A stretch of 53,643 nucleotides of DNA, taken from NCBI GenBank assembly GCA_902478645.1, contig CABSLV010000013.1, forward strand, positions 1 to 53,643. Direction: 5' to 3'. Below are positions 41,514 to 50,975 of this stretch, in pieces (the first letter of the stretch is position 1; every line of letters begins with the position of its first letter). The stretch is from an uncultured Flavobacteriales bacterium. GTDB taxonomy: Bacteria > Bacteroidota > Bacteroidia > Flavobacteriales > UBA1820. Made by a program: the position numbers and the translations under genes. Below the pieces are notes generated by a model, which searched no databases, was not told the origin of the DNA, and saw nothing but the letters and a program-made list of their open reading frames with translations.

Positions 41514-42713
41514 ATGAACAAATACCTCCCCAAAATCCTCGCGGCTTTGGTGCCGCTGCTGGCATTTTCCTGTTCCTCCGGGAACAAGACGGAACTTGCC
41601 GAAGGTTTCTACGCCATCTCCCTGCCGACTCAGGACAAGGAGAAAACGGTCAACCTCTCCCATGTAGCAGATTCGATCACCTACATTCCCCTGGAAACGA
41701 CCGATTCCTGCAAGATAGAAAACATCTGGAAGGTCGTACCCACCAAGGACTACCTGGTGATCATGGATCGCAAAACCCAGGAACATGTCTATCTGTTCAC
41801 CCGCGAAGGCAAATTCGTGCGGGAGATCAGTTCCAAGGGGACTGCCGAAAACCAATACGCCTTCCTCAACGACATAACGGCCGATCCGGAAACCAACACG
41901 ATCTATATCCTGGACGGAGCACGTCGCGTAATCCTGGAATTCTCCCCGCAGGACAGCCTGCTGTCCAAGACCCCCATCCTGTTCTATGCCGAAAACTTCC
42001 AACTCACCGGCGGAAAGACCTTTGCCCTGAATACCAATTACAACAAGAGCAAATACCTCCCCGGTGCCACTCCTGCACTGATCCTGATGAGCCTCTCCGA
42101 CGGCGTTCTCGGACGGTACATGGTACGCCCGCAGGAACTGGATCCTTCGTACATAATCGGTCTTCGGACCAACTTCAGCCGGACAAAAGACGGGGCGACC
42201 TTCATTGCTCCCTTGTGCGACACGATATTCCTGGCCGGGGAAAAAGAGGCGCGTCCGCTCTACCTGGCCGATTTCGGCAATGACAACGAAACGGAAAACC
42301 AAAAGCAGATCGAAAGTCTGCTCAAAGAAAAACCGGCCGTCTATTCCCTGGAGGAACAATACCGCCAGATGGACAAGGTATTTATGACCGGTTTCTACGC
42401 GTTCGACGATGTAGCCATGATCACCTACAGCAAGCTTTCGCGCAATTACGTGGCTTTCTTCTACCCTGAAAGCGGGAAAGTGATCGATGCATGCACGCTG
42501 GAACCCCGCATCACGATCCCGGTGGGCAACGACATGGATGGTCTGACCGTATTCAGCCCCCTGGGCAGCGAGGGCAACCGGATGTACTGCTACACCACCC
42601 TGGGCCTCTCGGACAACGCAACGGCACTTACTCCTGAAGCTGAAAAGGCAAAAGCGGCCTACAAGCCGGGGGACAATCCGGTGCTGTCGGTCGTTACCCT
42701 GAAAGTCAAATAA
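41514..42713 (+). CDS. 6-bladed beta-propeller lipoprotein
   Basis: A 399-residue lipoprotein from ATG 41514 (MNKYLPKILAALVPLLAFSC, lipid Cys20). The domain start NLSHVADSITYIPLETTDSC is the same opening as in the protein at 39489-40634. Blades include HVYLFTREGKFVREISSKG, NTIYILDGARRVILEFSPQ and YVAFFYPESGKVIDACT. The function is unknown for the family. The pair is probably paralogous but diverged. It ends just before a bidirectional terminator shared with ribB. Confidence 0.85.
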   Translation: MNKYLPKILAALVPLLAFSCSSGNKTELAEGFYAISLPTQDKEKTVNLSHVADSITYIPLETTDSCKIENIWKVVPTKDYLVIMDRKTQEHVYLFTREGKFVREISSKGTAENQYAFLNDITADPETNTIYILDGARRVILEFSPQDSLLSKTPILFYAENFQLTGGKTFALNTNYNKSKYLPGATPALILMSLSDGVLGRYMVRPQELDPSYIIGLRTNFSRTKDGATFIAPLCDTIFLAGEKEARPLYLADFGNDNETENQKQIESLLKEKPAVYSLEEQYRQMDKVFMTGFYAFDDVAMITYSKLSRNYVAFFYPESGKVIDACTLEPRITIPVGNDMDGLTVFSPLGSEGNRMYCYTTLGLSDNATALTPEAEKAKAAYKPGDNPVLSVVTLKVK

Positions 42714-42720
42714 CACTTAC

Positions 42721-42776
42721 AGCGAACAAGCAAAAGGCCGGAGCCCCGCAGGGACTCCGGCCTTTTGCTTGTTCGC
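42721..42776. terminator. bidirectional terminator between convergent genes
   Basis: 23-bp perfect outer stem AGCGAACAAGCAAAAGGCCG... with its complement. A GC-rich core hairpin is followed by CTTTTGCTTGTT in either direction because A-rich and T-rich parts pair. It lies between the propeller lipoprotein (+) and ribB (-). Confidence 0.9.
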
Positions 42777-42794
42777 TAAGACGCTACAAACCGG

Positions 42795-43430
42795 TCAGCA
42801 TCCCTCCACCTTCCGGCGGTAGGCGATCAGATCTTCGATCGAAATCATCTTCAAGCCATACTCCCGAGCCACCTCTGCCAACTGGGGCACGCGCGCCATC
42901 GTCCCGTCGGGGTTCATCACTTCGATCAGCACACCGGAGGGATACAAGCCCGCAAGCCGCGCCATATCGACCACCGCTTCGGTATGTCCATTGCGTTCAA
43001 AAACGCCTCCCGGACGAGCCCGCAAGGCAAAAATATGCCCGGGGCGTCCCAAGTCTTCCGGACGGGTCGCCGGATCGGCCAAAGCCCGCAAAGTAGCTGC
43101 CCGATCGTGGGTCGATACGCCGGTGGTACATCCTCTTCCGAGCAAATCGACCGACACGGTAAACGGCGTGCCGAGCACCGAGGTATTCTCCTGCACCATC
43201 ATCGGCAACTCCAGGCGGTCGCAAACCTCGGGTGCCAGGGGGGCGCACAGCACCCCACGGCCGCGAGAAAGCATGAAATTGACCGCATCTTCGGTTATAC
43301 ACTGGGCGGCGCACACAAAATCGCCTTCGTTTTCCCGGTCGGCATCATCTACCACGATGACGATGCGCCCGGCTTTGAAATCCTCCAGAGCGTCTTCTAT
43401 CTTACTGAAGATCCGTTTGGTTTCCTCCAT
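42795..43430 (-). CDS. ribB: 3,4-dihydroxy-2-butanone 4-phosphate synthase
   Basis: RibB converts ribulose 5-phosphate to the four-carbon riboflavin precursor plus formate, using Mg2+. The protein is 211 residues and single-domain. Active-site text VVDDADRENEGDFV near residue 27, GVSTHDRAATLRAL near residue 130, GHIFALRARPGG near 152, and GHTEAVVDMARLAGL near 170 are all present. No GTP cyclohydrolase II (RibA) domain follows, unlike the RibBA fusion frequent in Bacteroidota. Its first 29 bases overlap the end of lptF/G upstream, so it is co-transcribed with that envelope cluster. Confidence 0.96.
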   Translation of the reverse strand: MEETKRIFSKIEDALEDFKAGRIVIVVDDADRENEGDFVCAAQCITEDAVNFMLSRGRGVLCAPLAPEVCDRLELPMMVQENTSVLGTPFTVSVDLLGRGCTTGVSTHDRAATLRALADPATRPEDLGRPGHIFALRARPGGVFERNGHTEAVVDMARLAGLYPSGVLIEVMNPDGTMARVPQLAEVAREYGLKMISIEDLIAYRRKVEGC

Positions 43431-44937
43431 TTTTCTCCTTTCGTTTGTTCAAACGTATTTTTTGCTTGTATTTCTGCGGAACCTTGGCCCACAGGCGGTC
43501 GAAAAGGTTGAGCAGCGGGTCGAGATTGACGATCACTTTGTCTTTGGTCGCGCGATACGTCAGCCATATTCCGAACGGCAGCAGGATCCACGTAGGCAGC
43601 CACCGCGCCGACACCACATCGAGCGAACCTTCCTTGCCCATGCGCTCGGCCGACATAAAGATGATGTTGTACAGCACGAAGATCGATATGGCCACCACCA
43701 CCGGAAGTCCGATGCCGCCTTTGCGGATCAAAGCCCCGAGAGGTGCCCCGACGAAAAACAGCACGATCACCAGGAAAGCCAAAGCGTATTTGCGCTGGAT
43801 CTCCAAACCGTAATTATTGACCTCCTCCGACTGATGGCGCAAGGCACGCACTTTCGTCTCGGTAAGCGACTCGTTGGCCTGGCGCACCTTATCGACCGCC
43901 GAGCGGTAAATCTCAACCATTTTGTAGCGCGGATTGCCCCGCATATAACTCAACACATCCCGGAGGGTATCGGTCTTTACCGGTGCCGTTTCGGCATAAG
44001 CGGTCATGATGCTGTCCGACGGAAGAGACATGAAGAAATTTCGCAACTCGAAATCCCGGGCCGAATTGCGGATAAACTCCGTATAACTGCCCTTGAGCGA
44101 ATCCAAGGCCACGCTCAACTGGTCGATGTCGAGCATCGTATAGCGGTCTTTCTCGTCTTTCCCCTGACGAATATCGCCCATGGTAAACGAAGAGATGTCG
44201 ATGGGGAAAACCTGCTTGACAAACGTGGACTTGTTGCCTGCCTGACGCGCACGGCGTACAAAACGCGCTTCGACATCGTCGTCGTACATCTGGCCGTTGT
44301 ACAGGGTAAGGAGCATGTAACGCTTGTCGGGCGTGGTGGTGATCGACCCGCTCTCGGCGCGGATGATGGTGGTAGCTCCCACCCGGTTGCGCAGGTCGTG
44401 GATCAACACATCGCGGATGCTGTCGCGCTGGGGGTCTTCGGTGGGCATCTTTTCCATCACCCGGATCGAAAAGTCGGACAAGGTAACAAACACCCCCTGT
44501 TCGATGCTCAAGGCCGGTTTTTTGTTGATGATGTTGAGCATCATGTTCTCGTACTTGAAATTGGCGTACGGGATCACTTTATTGGAAAACACAAAAGCAC
44601 CGATGGCCATGAATACCATCAGAACGATGAGTGAACGCATGATGCGGGAAAGCGGGATGCCGGAAGCCTTGAACGCCGTCAATTCGCTGTTTTCGGACAG
44701 ATTGCCGAAAGTCATGATCGAGGCCAGCAGGATGGACACCGGCAGCGACATGGGCACCATCACGGCCGAGAGGTACATCATCATCTCGGCGATGGGCAGA
44801 AAACCGATCCCCTTGCCGATGATGTCGTCCGCATAGAGCCACAGCACCTGCAACACGAAGACCAGCAGCACCACGAAAAATGCGGCGAAGAACGGTGTGA
44901 GGAAAGACTTGAGGACGTATCGGTCGAGGATCTTCAT
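43402..44937 (-). CDS. LptF/LptG family LPS-export permease
   Basis: A 511-residue inner-membrane protein of the YjgP/YjgQ family, the permease half of the LptBFG lipopolysaccharide extractor. The N-terminal helices (LDRYVLKSFLTPFFAAFFVV; SAVMVPMSLPVSILLASIM), the conserved segment NSELTAFKASGIPLSRIM near residue 90, a large periplasmic beta-jellyroll region (residues about 130-385) and three C-terminal helices (YALAFLVIVLFFVGAPLGAL) are all seen. It is longer than the E. coli proteins (about 360) because of the larger periplasmic part, a normal feature in Bacteroidota. LptF and LptG cannot be told apart. The gene begins 9 bases after the lolA stop. Confidence 0.9.
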   Translation of the reverse strand: MKILDRYVLKSFLTPFFAAFFVVLLVFVLQVLWLYADDIIGKGIGFLPIAEMMMYLSAVMVPMSLPVSILLASIMTFGNLSENSELTAFKASGIPLSRIMRSLIVLMVFMAIGAFVFSNKVIPYANFKYENMMLNIINKKPALSIEQGVFVTLSDFSIRVMEKMPTEDPQRDSIRDVLIHDLRNRVGATTIIRAESGSITTTPDKRYMLLTLYNGQMYDDDVEARFVRRARQAGNKSTFVKQVFPIDISSFTMGDIRQGKDEKDRYTMLDIDQLSVALDSLKGSYTEFIRNSARDFELRNFFMSLPSDSIMTAYAETAPVKTDTLRDVLSYMRGNPRYKMVEIYRSAVDKVRQANESLTETKVRALRHQSEEVNNYGLEIQRKYALAFLVIVLFFVGAPLGALIRKGGIGLPVVVAISIFVLYNIIFMSAERMGKEGSLDVVSARWLPTWILLPFGIWLTYRATKDKVIVNLDPLLNLFDRLWAKVPQKYKQKIRLNKRKEKNGGNQTDLQ

Positions 44938-44946
44938 GTGGCGGAA

Positions 44947-45588
44947 TTACGGCCGGGCAATGTAGTACCCGTTCTGTTCGTATTTCTTTGCATCGAAACG
45001 GTAGAGGGAGTCGGCCGCCCCTTCCCCGCGCACGATCGAGACGATGTCCAGCACGGTATGCGAGCCGTCCCGCGCCACGTCCTCCACCCGCACCGGCATC
45101 CCGGTGGCGGTGTCGATACCTACCAGCACGTACTGCGAAGGGTTGTCCTGTTCGCGGGGCATCAGCCGGAGATACTGTACCGTCCCCTCCCGACGGTCGG
45201 TCCGTGGGGTGAACGTATCGGCAAAGCGCCTCAAGATGGCCTGCACCGAACCCAAGGCCGAGGCTTCCGGATCGGAAACACTACGCACGGTTACTTCCTG
45301 CTCGGCATCCATCACCGTGTAGGTGTACTGCCCGTCGCTGAACAAGGTAAACTCGTCGGTCTCCACCCGGTAACGGTCGCCCCGGGCATACATCGTCCCC
45401 GACTGGGGAGAGGCTTGCGGATAGGTGTACACGAAGTCGGCCCGATAGTCGGCCATCGATTCCAGCACGGACACCGTACGGTCGAGCAGACGCTGCGCAT
45501 ACGAATTGTCCTGCGCCGAAGCTTGACCGCCTGCAACACCAAGCAGCAGGAGAAAGATGTAGGCTATGGTATTTTTCATCCTTTTCAT
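44947..45588 (-). CDS. LolA-like outer-membrane lipoprotein carrier
   Basis: A 213-residue periplasmic protein from ATG 45588 (MKRMKNTIAYIFLLLLGVAG) with a signal peptide ending about ASAQ. The mature part follows the LolA pattern of an open beta-barrel: LLDRTVSVLESMADYRADFV, SGTMYARGDRYRVETDEFTL, FSDGQYTYTVMDAEQEV and a final strand. LolA shuttles outer-membrane lipoproteins from the LolCDE complex to the outer membrane. It starts 10 bases after the ftsK stop and lies just before lptF/G; a TTG start at 45642 would overlap ftsK. Identification is by fold pattern and neighbourhood. Confidence 0.8.
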   Translation of the reverse strand: MKRMKNTIAYIFLLLLGVAGGQASAQDNSYAQRLLDRTVSVLESMADYRADFVYTYPQASPQSGTMYARGDRYRVETDEFTLFSDGQYTYTVMDAEQEVTVRSVSDPEASALGSVQAILRRFADTFTPRTDRREGTVQYLRLMPREQDNPSQYVLVGIDTATGMPVRVEDVARDGSHTVLDIVSIVRGEGAADSLYRFDAKKYEQNGYYIARP

Positions 45589-45598
45589 GGGCAATGCA

Positions 45599-48157
45599 TT
45601 AAAACGGCATGTTTTCCTTTCCTCCCTCCGGCACCGGTCCATCGCCGTAAAGAATCCGGTTGAGCGAAGCCTCGTCCTGCACCAGGACCTCGCGCGCCTT
45701 CGAGCCGTTGAACGGTCCGATAATCCCCGCAGCCTCCAACTGATCGACGATCCGTCCCGCCCGGTTGAACCCGATGGCCATCTTGCGCTGGATCACCGAA
45801 GCCGACCCTTGCTGGAGCGCAACGACGATGCGCGCCGCCTCCTCGAACTTCGGGTCGCGTTCCATCGGATCGCCCGAAGCTCCGCCCGAGCCTCCTTCGC
45901 CGTCCCGTTCACCGGAATACTCGGGCAACAGGAACGCATCGGGATAGCCTTTCTGCGCCCCGATAAAATCGCAAATCTCCTCGACTTCCGGCGTATCGAT
46001 AAAGGCGCACTGCACGCGCGTCATTTCATTGCCAGCCGAGAACAGCATGTCACCTTTTCCGATGAGCTGCTCGGCCCCCGAAGTATCGAGAATGGTGCGG
46101 GAATCTATCTTGGAGGTAACCCGGAAAGCGATCCGTGCCGGGAAGTTGGCTTTGATCAGTCCCGTGATGACATTGACCGAAGGGCGCTGGGTGGCGATAA
46201 TCAGGTGGATACCGACGGCCCGGGCCAACTGCGCCAAACGCGCAATGGGGGTTTCCACTTCCTTGCCGGCGGTCATGATCAGGTCGGCAAACTCGTCCAC
46301 CACCAGGACGATGTACGGAAGATAGCGGTGTCCTTTCTCGGGGTTCAAGCGCCGGGCGACGAACTTGGCGTTGTACTCCTTGATGTTGCGCACATACGCA
46401 TCCTTGAGCAAGTCGTACCGCTGGTCCATCTCCATGCACAGGGAATTGAGCGTATAGATGACCTTGGTCGTATCGGTGATGATGGCATCCTGCGAGTCGG
46501 GCAACTTGGCCAGGTAGTGCCGTTCGATCTTGTTGTACAGGGTCAGTTCCACCTTCTTGGGGTCCACCAGCACGAACTTGACCTGCGAAGGGTGCTTCTT
46601 GTAGAGCAATGAGGCGATCACCGCGTTGAGCCCTACCGACTTTCCCTGTCCGGTAGCTCCGGCCATGAGCAGATGCGGCATCTTGGCCAGGTCGAAAACC
46701 ACCGTTTCGTTGGAAATGTTCTTGCCGATGGCTACCGGCAATTCCATCTGGGCGGTCTGGAACTTGACCGAAGAGACCACCGAGTTCATCGACACCAGCG
46801 AAGGTTCTTTGTTGGGCACCTCGATGCCGATGGTTCCTTTGCCGGGGATGGGAGCGATGATGCGGATCCCCAGGGCCGAGAGCGAGAGGGCGATGTCGTC
46901 TTCGAGGTTCTTGATCTTCGAGACCTTCACCCCGGGAGCAGGGATGATCTCGTACAGGGTAACGGTCGGCCCGATGGTGGAATGGATATGCGCGATGTCG
47001 ATGTGGTAATTCTTGAGCGTCTCGACGATCCGCCGGCGGTTGGCGATCACTTCTTCCTTGTCGACATTGATCCCTTCGTTGTCGAACTTGCGCAGGAGCT
47101 TGATCGGAGGGAATTCGTATCCGGGAAGGTCGAGCGTGGGGTCGTATTCACCGAACTGCTCCACCACACGGCGAGCCGTATCGTCATCCAGTTCGCTCTC
47201 CTGGGAGGCTACCGTCATGGTGCATTCCACACCGTCTTCCTGTTCGTGCAGGGTTTCCCCTTCCCCGGGGAGACCTTCCGACGATGCGTCGGAACAGCGG
47301 TCCTCGATAGCGTAATGTTCCTCTTCGGGGGCTTCTTCCTCGTCCGGATATTCCTCCTCCGGAAAGAGGGACGAGGGAAGCGGTCCGTCGGAGACTTCCT
47401 CCGGATCCTCTTCTTCCGATTCCTCCGGTTCGTCTTCCTGCGGTTGTTCTTCTACCGCATAGGTTTCAGCCTCCTCTTGAGCGGGAGAGGTGGACTCCTG
47501 AGGCTGCGTCAACTGGGCGATCTGCCGGTCCTGCGCTTCTTTTTCCTCCTGCAGACGCAAGGCTTCCTCCCGGCGGGCTTGCTGTTCGGCCAGGCGTTGT
47601 TCCCGTACCTGGTTGAGTTTCTCCGGGGTGATGCCGTAATGCAGGATGGCCCACACGACGGGCAGCAGTGCCAACAGAATGGGCAGCCCCCAGCCGATGT
47701 AGCCCTGCAACAGGTCGTTCAGGCGGTATCCCCATGCTCCGGAGTAATCGGCCGAGAAATACGCCAGCACCACCGACAACCAAAGCCCCCACCCGATCAT
47801 CTTGGCACAGAACAGGGCGATGCGCGAGAAAGGTTTGTCCAAGGCTACTACGGCGGCGATGGCAAAACCTACGGCAAGGATAAAAAAGGTGGAGATGCCC
47901 ATGCGGTCCATCAGGGCATAACTGATGTAGTAACCGGCCTTGCCCAGCAGGTTGGCATAGCGTTCGCCGGCCTGGACACTCTGGTCGCCCGCACCGGTAA
48001 ACAGATAGGAAGCACACGCCAGGGCGATCATCACCAGCACGAGGGCGGCGACCACGGCGGCAATTACGCGTGCGGTCTTCGCGTCCTGCGGGCGCGAAGA
48101 CCGCACGCGTGAGGATTTTTTCGTATCGGATGTCGTTTTCTTTTTCTTTCTGACCAT
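45599..48157 (-). CDS. ftsK: FtsK/SpoIIIE DNA translocase
   Basis: FtsK pumps chromosome ends across the division septum. The protein is 852 residues. Four N-terminal membrane segments lie near residues 28-52, 76-106, 112-133 and 153-173. A linker of about 160 residues is rich in Glu and Gln (coiled at first, then strongly acidic around EEPEESEEEDPEE). The motor domain has IRIIAPIPGKGTIGIEVPN near 430, Walker A MAGATGQGKSVGLNAVIASL near 500 and Walker B YIVLVVDEFADLIM near 615. A C-terminal winged-helix gamma domain (SVIQRKMAIGFNRAGRIVDQ) recognises orienting sequences. An 18-bp inverted repeat lies within codons 16-31. Confidence 0.96.
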   Translation of the reverse strand: MVRKKKKTTSDTKKSSRVRSSRPQDAKTARVIAAVVAALVLVMIALACASYLFTGAGDQSVQAGERYANLLGKAGYYISYALMDRMGISTFFILAVGFAIAAVVALDKPFSRIALFCAKMIGWGLWLSVVLAYFSADYSGAWGYRLNDLLQGYIGWGLPILLALLPVVWAILHYGITPEKLNQVREQRLAEQQARREEALRLQEEKEAQDRQIAQLTQPQESTSPAQEEAETYAVEEQPQEDEPEESEEEDPEEVSDGPLPSSLFPEEEYPDEEEAPEEEHYAIEDRCSDASSEGLPGEGETLHEQEDGVECTMTVASQESELDDDTARRVVEQFGEYDPTLDLPGYEFPPIKLLRKFDNEGINVDKEEVIANRRRIVETLKNYHIDIAHIHSTIGPTVTLYEIIPAPGVKVSKIKNLEDDIALSLSALGIRIIAPIPGKGTIGIEVPNKEPSLVSMNSVVSSVKFQTAQMELPVAIGKNISNETVVFDLAKMPHLLMAGATGQGKSVGLNAVIASLLYKKHPSQVKFVLVDPKKVELTLYNKIERHYLAKLPDSQDAIITDTTKVIYTLNSLCMEMDQRYDLLKDAYVRNIKEYNAKFVARRLNPEKGHRYLPYIVLVVDEFADLIMTAGKEVETPIARLAQLARAVGIHLIIATQRPSVNVITGLIKANFPARIAFRVTSKIDSRTILDTSGAEQLIGKGDMLFSAGNEMTRVQCAFIDTPEVEEICDFIGAQKGYPDAFLLPEYSGERDGEGGSGGASGDPMERDPKFEEAARIVVALQQGSASVIQRKMAIGFNRAGRIVDQLEAAGIIGPFNGSKAREVLVQDEASLNRILYGDGPVPEGGKENMPF
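48066..48110. repeat. 18-bp inverted repeat inside the ftsK coding region
   Basis: Arms 48066-48083 and 48093-48110 are exact reverse complements around nine bases (TCCTGCGGG). It encodes the stretch just before the first membrane helix (VRSSRPQDAKTARV). The GC-rich palindrome resembles the intergenic elements of this window. Confidence 0.85.
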
Positions 48158-48254
48158 AAGAGAGCGGCCGAGACCCCGCGCCGGGAAATGTGTTTTTTTC
48201 CTCCGCAGGGCGTTTTCATGCCATTATGTGTGCGCGAAGTTACGCAAAAGTGAT

Positions 48255-48262
48255 TAAATTTG
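48255..48262 (+). promoter_or_regulatory. -7 promoter element (TAAATTTG) for valS
   Basis: Exact TAnnTTTG match, 60 bases before the ATG at 48323. Confidence 0.5.
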
Positions 48263-48322
48263 CATCTTCGAGCCGAAAGATTAATTTTCACACCGACATA
48301 ACGCAAAAAGACCTGAAAAGAC

Positions 48323-50950
48323 ATGGACATACCTTCGAAGTACGACCCGAAAGACCTGGAGGACAAATGGTACGATTACTGGATGCAAGGCGGTTACTTC
48401 CACTCGGAAGTCGACCCTTCGCGTAAACCCTACACCATCGTCATTCCCCCGCCGAACGTCACCGGGGTGCTTCACATGGGCCACATGATGAACAACACCA
48501 TCCAGGACCTTCTGGTGCGCCGCGCCCGGATGAAAGGCTACAACGCCTGCTGGGTGCCGGGCATGGACCACGCCTCGATCGCTACGGAAGCCAAAGTGGT
48601 GGCCCGCCTGAAGGAACAGGGGATCAAGAAAACCGACCTCACGCGCGAACAATTCCTGGAACACGCCTGGAACTGGACCCGCGAGCACGGGGGTATCATC
48701 CTCCAACAGCTCAAGAAACTGGGCGCCTCCTGCGACTGGGACCGCACCAAGTTCACCATGGACGAGGACTTGTCCCGCGCCGTTACGCACGTATTCGTCG
48801 ACCTGTACGACAAGGGGCTCATCTACCGCGGATACCGCATGGTCAACTGGGACCCGGAAGCCCTCACCACCGTCTCGGACGAAGAAGTGGTCTATGTCGA
48901 ACAACAAGGCAAACTGTACTACCTGCGTTACTACGTGGAAGGTACCGATGACTATGTCGTAGTGGCCACCACCCGTCCCGAAACCATCTTCGGCGATACG
49001 GCCATGTGCATCAACCCGAACGACCCGCGCTACCGGCACCTTCACGGCAAACGCGTCATCGTGCCCATCGCCGGACGCAGCATCCCGGTGATCGAAGACG
49101 AATACGTGGACATCGAATTCGGTACCGGCTGCCTGAAGGTAACCCCGGCACACGACGTCAACGACAAGATGCTGGGCGACAAATACGGTCTGGAGGTCAT
49201 CGACATCTTCAACGACGACGCCACCCTCAACCAATACGGGCTGCACTATCAGGGCATGGACCGTTTCGCGGTGCGCAAGGCCATCGAAAAGGAACTGGCT
49301 GAAAAAGGTCTGTTGGAAAAAGTGGAAGCCTACACCAACAAGGTAGGCACCTCCGAACGCACCAAAGCGGTGATCGAGCCGAAAGTCTCGCTGCAATGGT
49401 TCCTCAAGATGGAGCACCTGGCCAAACCCGCCCTGGAAGCCGTCATGAGCGACCAGATCCGCTTCGTCCCCGAAAAGTTCAAGAACACCTACCGCTACTG
49501 GATGGAAAACGTCCACGACTGGAGCATCTCGCGCCAACTGTGGTGGGGACACCGCATCCCGGCCTATTATTACGGAGCGGGAGCCAATGACTTCGTGGTG
49601 GCCGAAACCCTCGACCAGGCTGTGGAGAAAGCCCGCCAAAAGACCGGCAACCCGGCCCTGCAAGCCACAGACCTGACCCAGGATCCCGATGCGCTCGACA
49701 CGTGGTTTTCCTCGTGGCTGTGGCCGATGTCCGTCTTCGACGGCGTCCTGCATCCGGACAACCCCGAAATCCAATACTACTACCCGACCAACGACCTGGT
49801 TACCGCCCCGGACATCATTTTCTTCTGGGTGGCACGCATGATCATGGCCGGATACGAATACCGGAGCGAGAAACCTTTCCGCCACGTGTACTTTACCGGC
49901 ACGGTGCGCGACAAGCTGGGCCGCAAGATGTCCAAATCGCTGGGCAACTCACCCGACCCCATCGAACTGATGAAGCAATACGGAGCGGATTCCGTCCGGC
50001 TCGGGATGCTGCTCACCGCACCGGCGGGCAACGATTTCCCGTTCGACACCGACCTGTGCAAACAGGGAGCCGGGTTCTGCAACAAGATCTGGAACGCGTT
50101 CCGTCTGGTACAGGGATGGCAGCAGGACGAAACGGCTGCCGAAACCCCGGCCGCACAGGCTGCCGAACTGTGGTTTGAAAACCGCCTGAACGCCGCCGTA
50201 GCCGAGATCGACGCCCTGTACGACGAATTCCGCCTCTCGGAAGCACTGATGGCTACCTACAAACTCATTTGGGACGATTTCTGCTCGTGGTACCTCGAAG
50301 CTGTCAAACCGCCTTACGGCCAGCCCGTGGCGGCCGCCACCTACCGCCGGGTGATCGCCCACTTCGAGGCCTTGCTCAAGCTGATCCACCCCATCATGCC
50401 TTTCATCTCGGAAGAGTTGTGGCAGGCCATCACCCCCCGCACGAAAGAACAGGCGCTGATCGTCGCTCCCTGGCCCGTGGCCGGGCCGGTGGATCGGGAT
50501 GTACTCGACCGTTTCGACTATACCGCCGAACTGATCGCCTCGGTACGCGCCGTACGCCAGGAAAAAGGCATCTCGCCCAAAGACCCGCTGCAGGTGCTCA
50601 CGCAGGATAAAAGCCCGCTGATCATCGACACCCTGGTCGAAAAACTGGCTGGAGTGGCTTCGATCGACCTTGCGGAGGAAAAGCCCGCCGGAGCCGTTTC
50701 GTTCCTGGTACGCACGCAGGAATACTTCATCCCGCTGGGCGATCGCATCGACCGGGAAGCGGAACGGGAAAAACTGGAAAAGGAACTTCAGTACACCGAA
50801 GGTTTCCTGGCGAGTGTCCGTAAAAAATTGTCCAACGAACGCTTCGTCAACTCCGCCCCGGCTGCCGTGGTGGAAATGGAACGCAAGAAGGAAGCCGACG
50901 CGCTGTCCAAGATCGAAACGATCCGACAAGCCCTCCAGGCTCTTTCCTGA
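48323..50950 (+). CDS. valS: valyl-tRNA synthetase
   Basis: Charges tRNA-Val. The protein is 875 residues, normal. The class I HIGH motif is seen as PPPNVTGVLHMGHMMNN near residue 45 and KMSKS as RKMSKSLGNSPDP near residue 535. The editing domain (CP1) spans about residues 190-330 with TTRPETIFGDTAMCINP. DTWFSSWLWP near 460 is typical of ValS. The C-terminal arm has a coiled coil (residues about 805-875, EREKLEKELQYTEGFLASVR). It stands alone, with a terminator after it that also carries the rsmI promoter element. Confidence 0.97.
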   Translation: MDIPSKYDPKDLEDKWYDYWMQGGYFHSEVDPSRKPYTIVIPPPNVTGVLHMGHMMNNTIQDLLVRRARMKGYNACWVPGMDHASIATEAKVVARLKEQGIKKTDLTREQFLEHAWNWTREHGGIILQQLKKLGASCDWDRTKFTMDEDLSRAVTHVFVDLYDKGLIYRGYRMVNWDPEALTTVSDEEVVYVEQQGKLYYLRYYVEGTDDYVVVATTRPETIFGDTAMCINPNDPRYRHLHGKRVIVPIAGRSIPVIEDEYVDIEFGTGCLKVTPAHDVNDKMLGDKYGLEVIDIFNDDATLNQYGLHYQGMDRFAVRKAIEKELAEKGLLEKVEAYTNKVGTSERTKAVIEPKVSLQWFLKMEHLAKPALEAVMSDQIRFVPEKFKNTYRYWMENVHDWSISRQLWWGHRIPAYYYGAGANDFVVAETLDQAVEKARQKTGNPALQATDLTQDPDALDTWFSSWLWPMSVFDGVLHPDNPEIQYYYPTNDLVTAPDIIFFWVARMIMAGYEYRSEKPFRHVYFTGTVRDKLGRKMSKSLGNSPDPIELMKQYGADSVRLGMLLTAPAGNDFPFDTDLCKQGAGFCNKIWNAFRLVQGWQQDETAAETPAAQAAELWFENRLNAAVAEIDALYDEFRLSEALMATYKLIWDDFCSWYLEAVKPPYGQPVAAATYRRVIAHFEALLKLIHPIMPFISEELWQAITPRTKEQALIVAPWPVAGPVDRDVLDRFDYTAELIASVRAVRQEKGISPKDPLQVLTQDKSPLIIDTLVEKLAGVASIDLAEEKPAGAVSFLVRTQEYFIPLGDRIDREAEREKLEKELQYTEGFLASVRKKLSNERFVNSAPAAVVEMERKKEADALSKIETIRQALQALS

Positions 50951-50975
50951 ACGACAAGACACGAAAAAGACAAAA

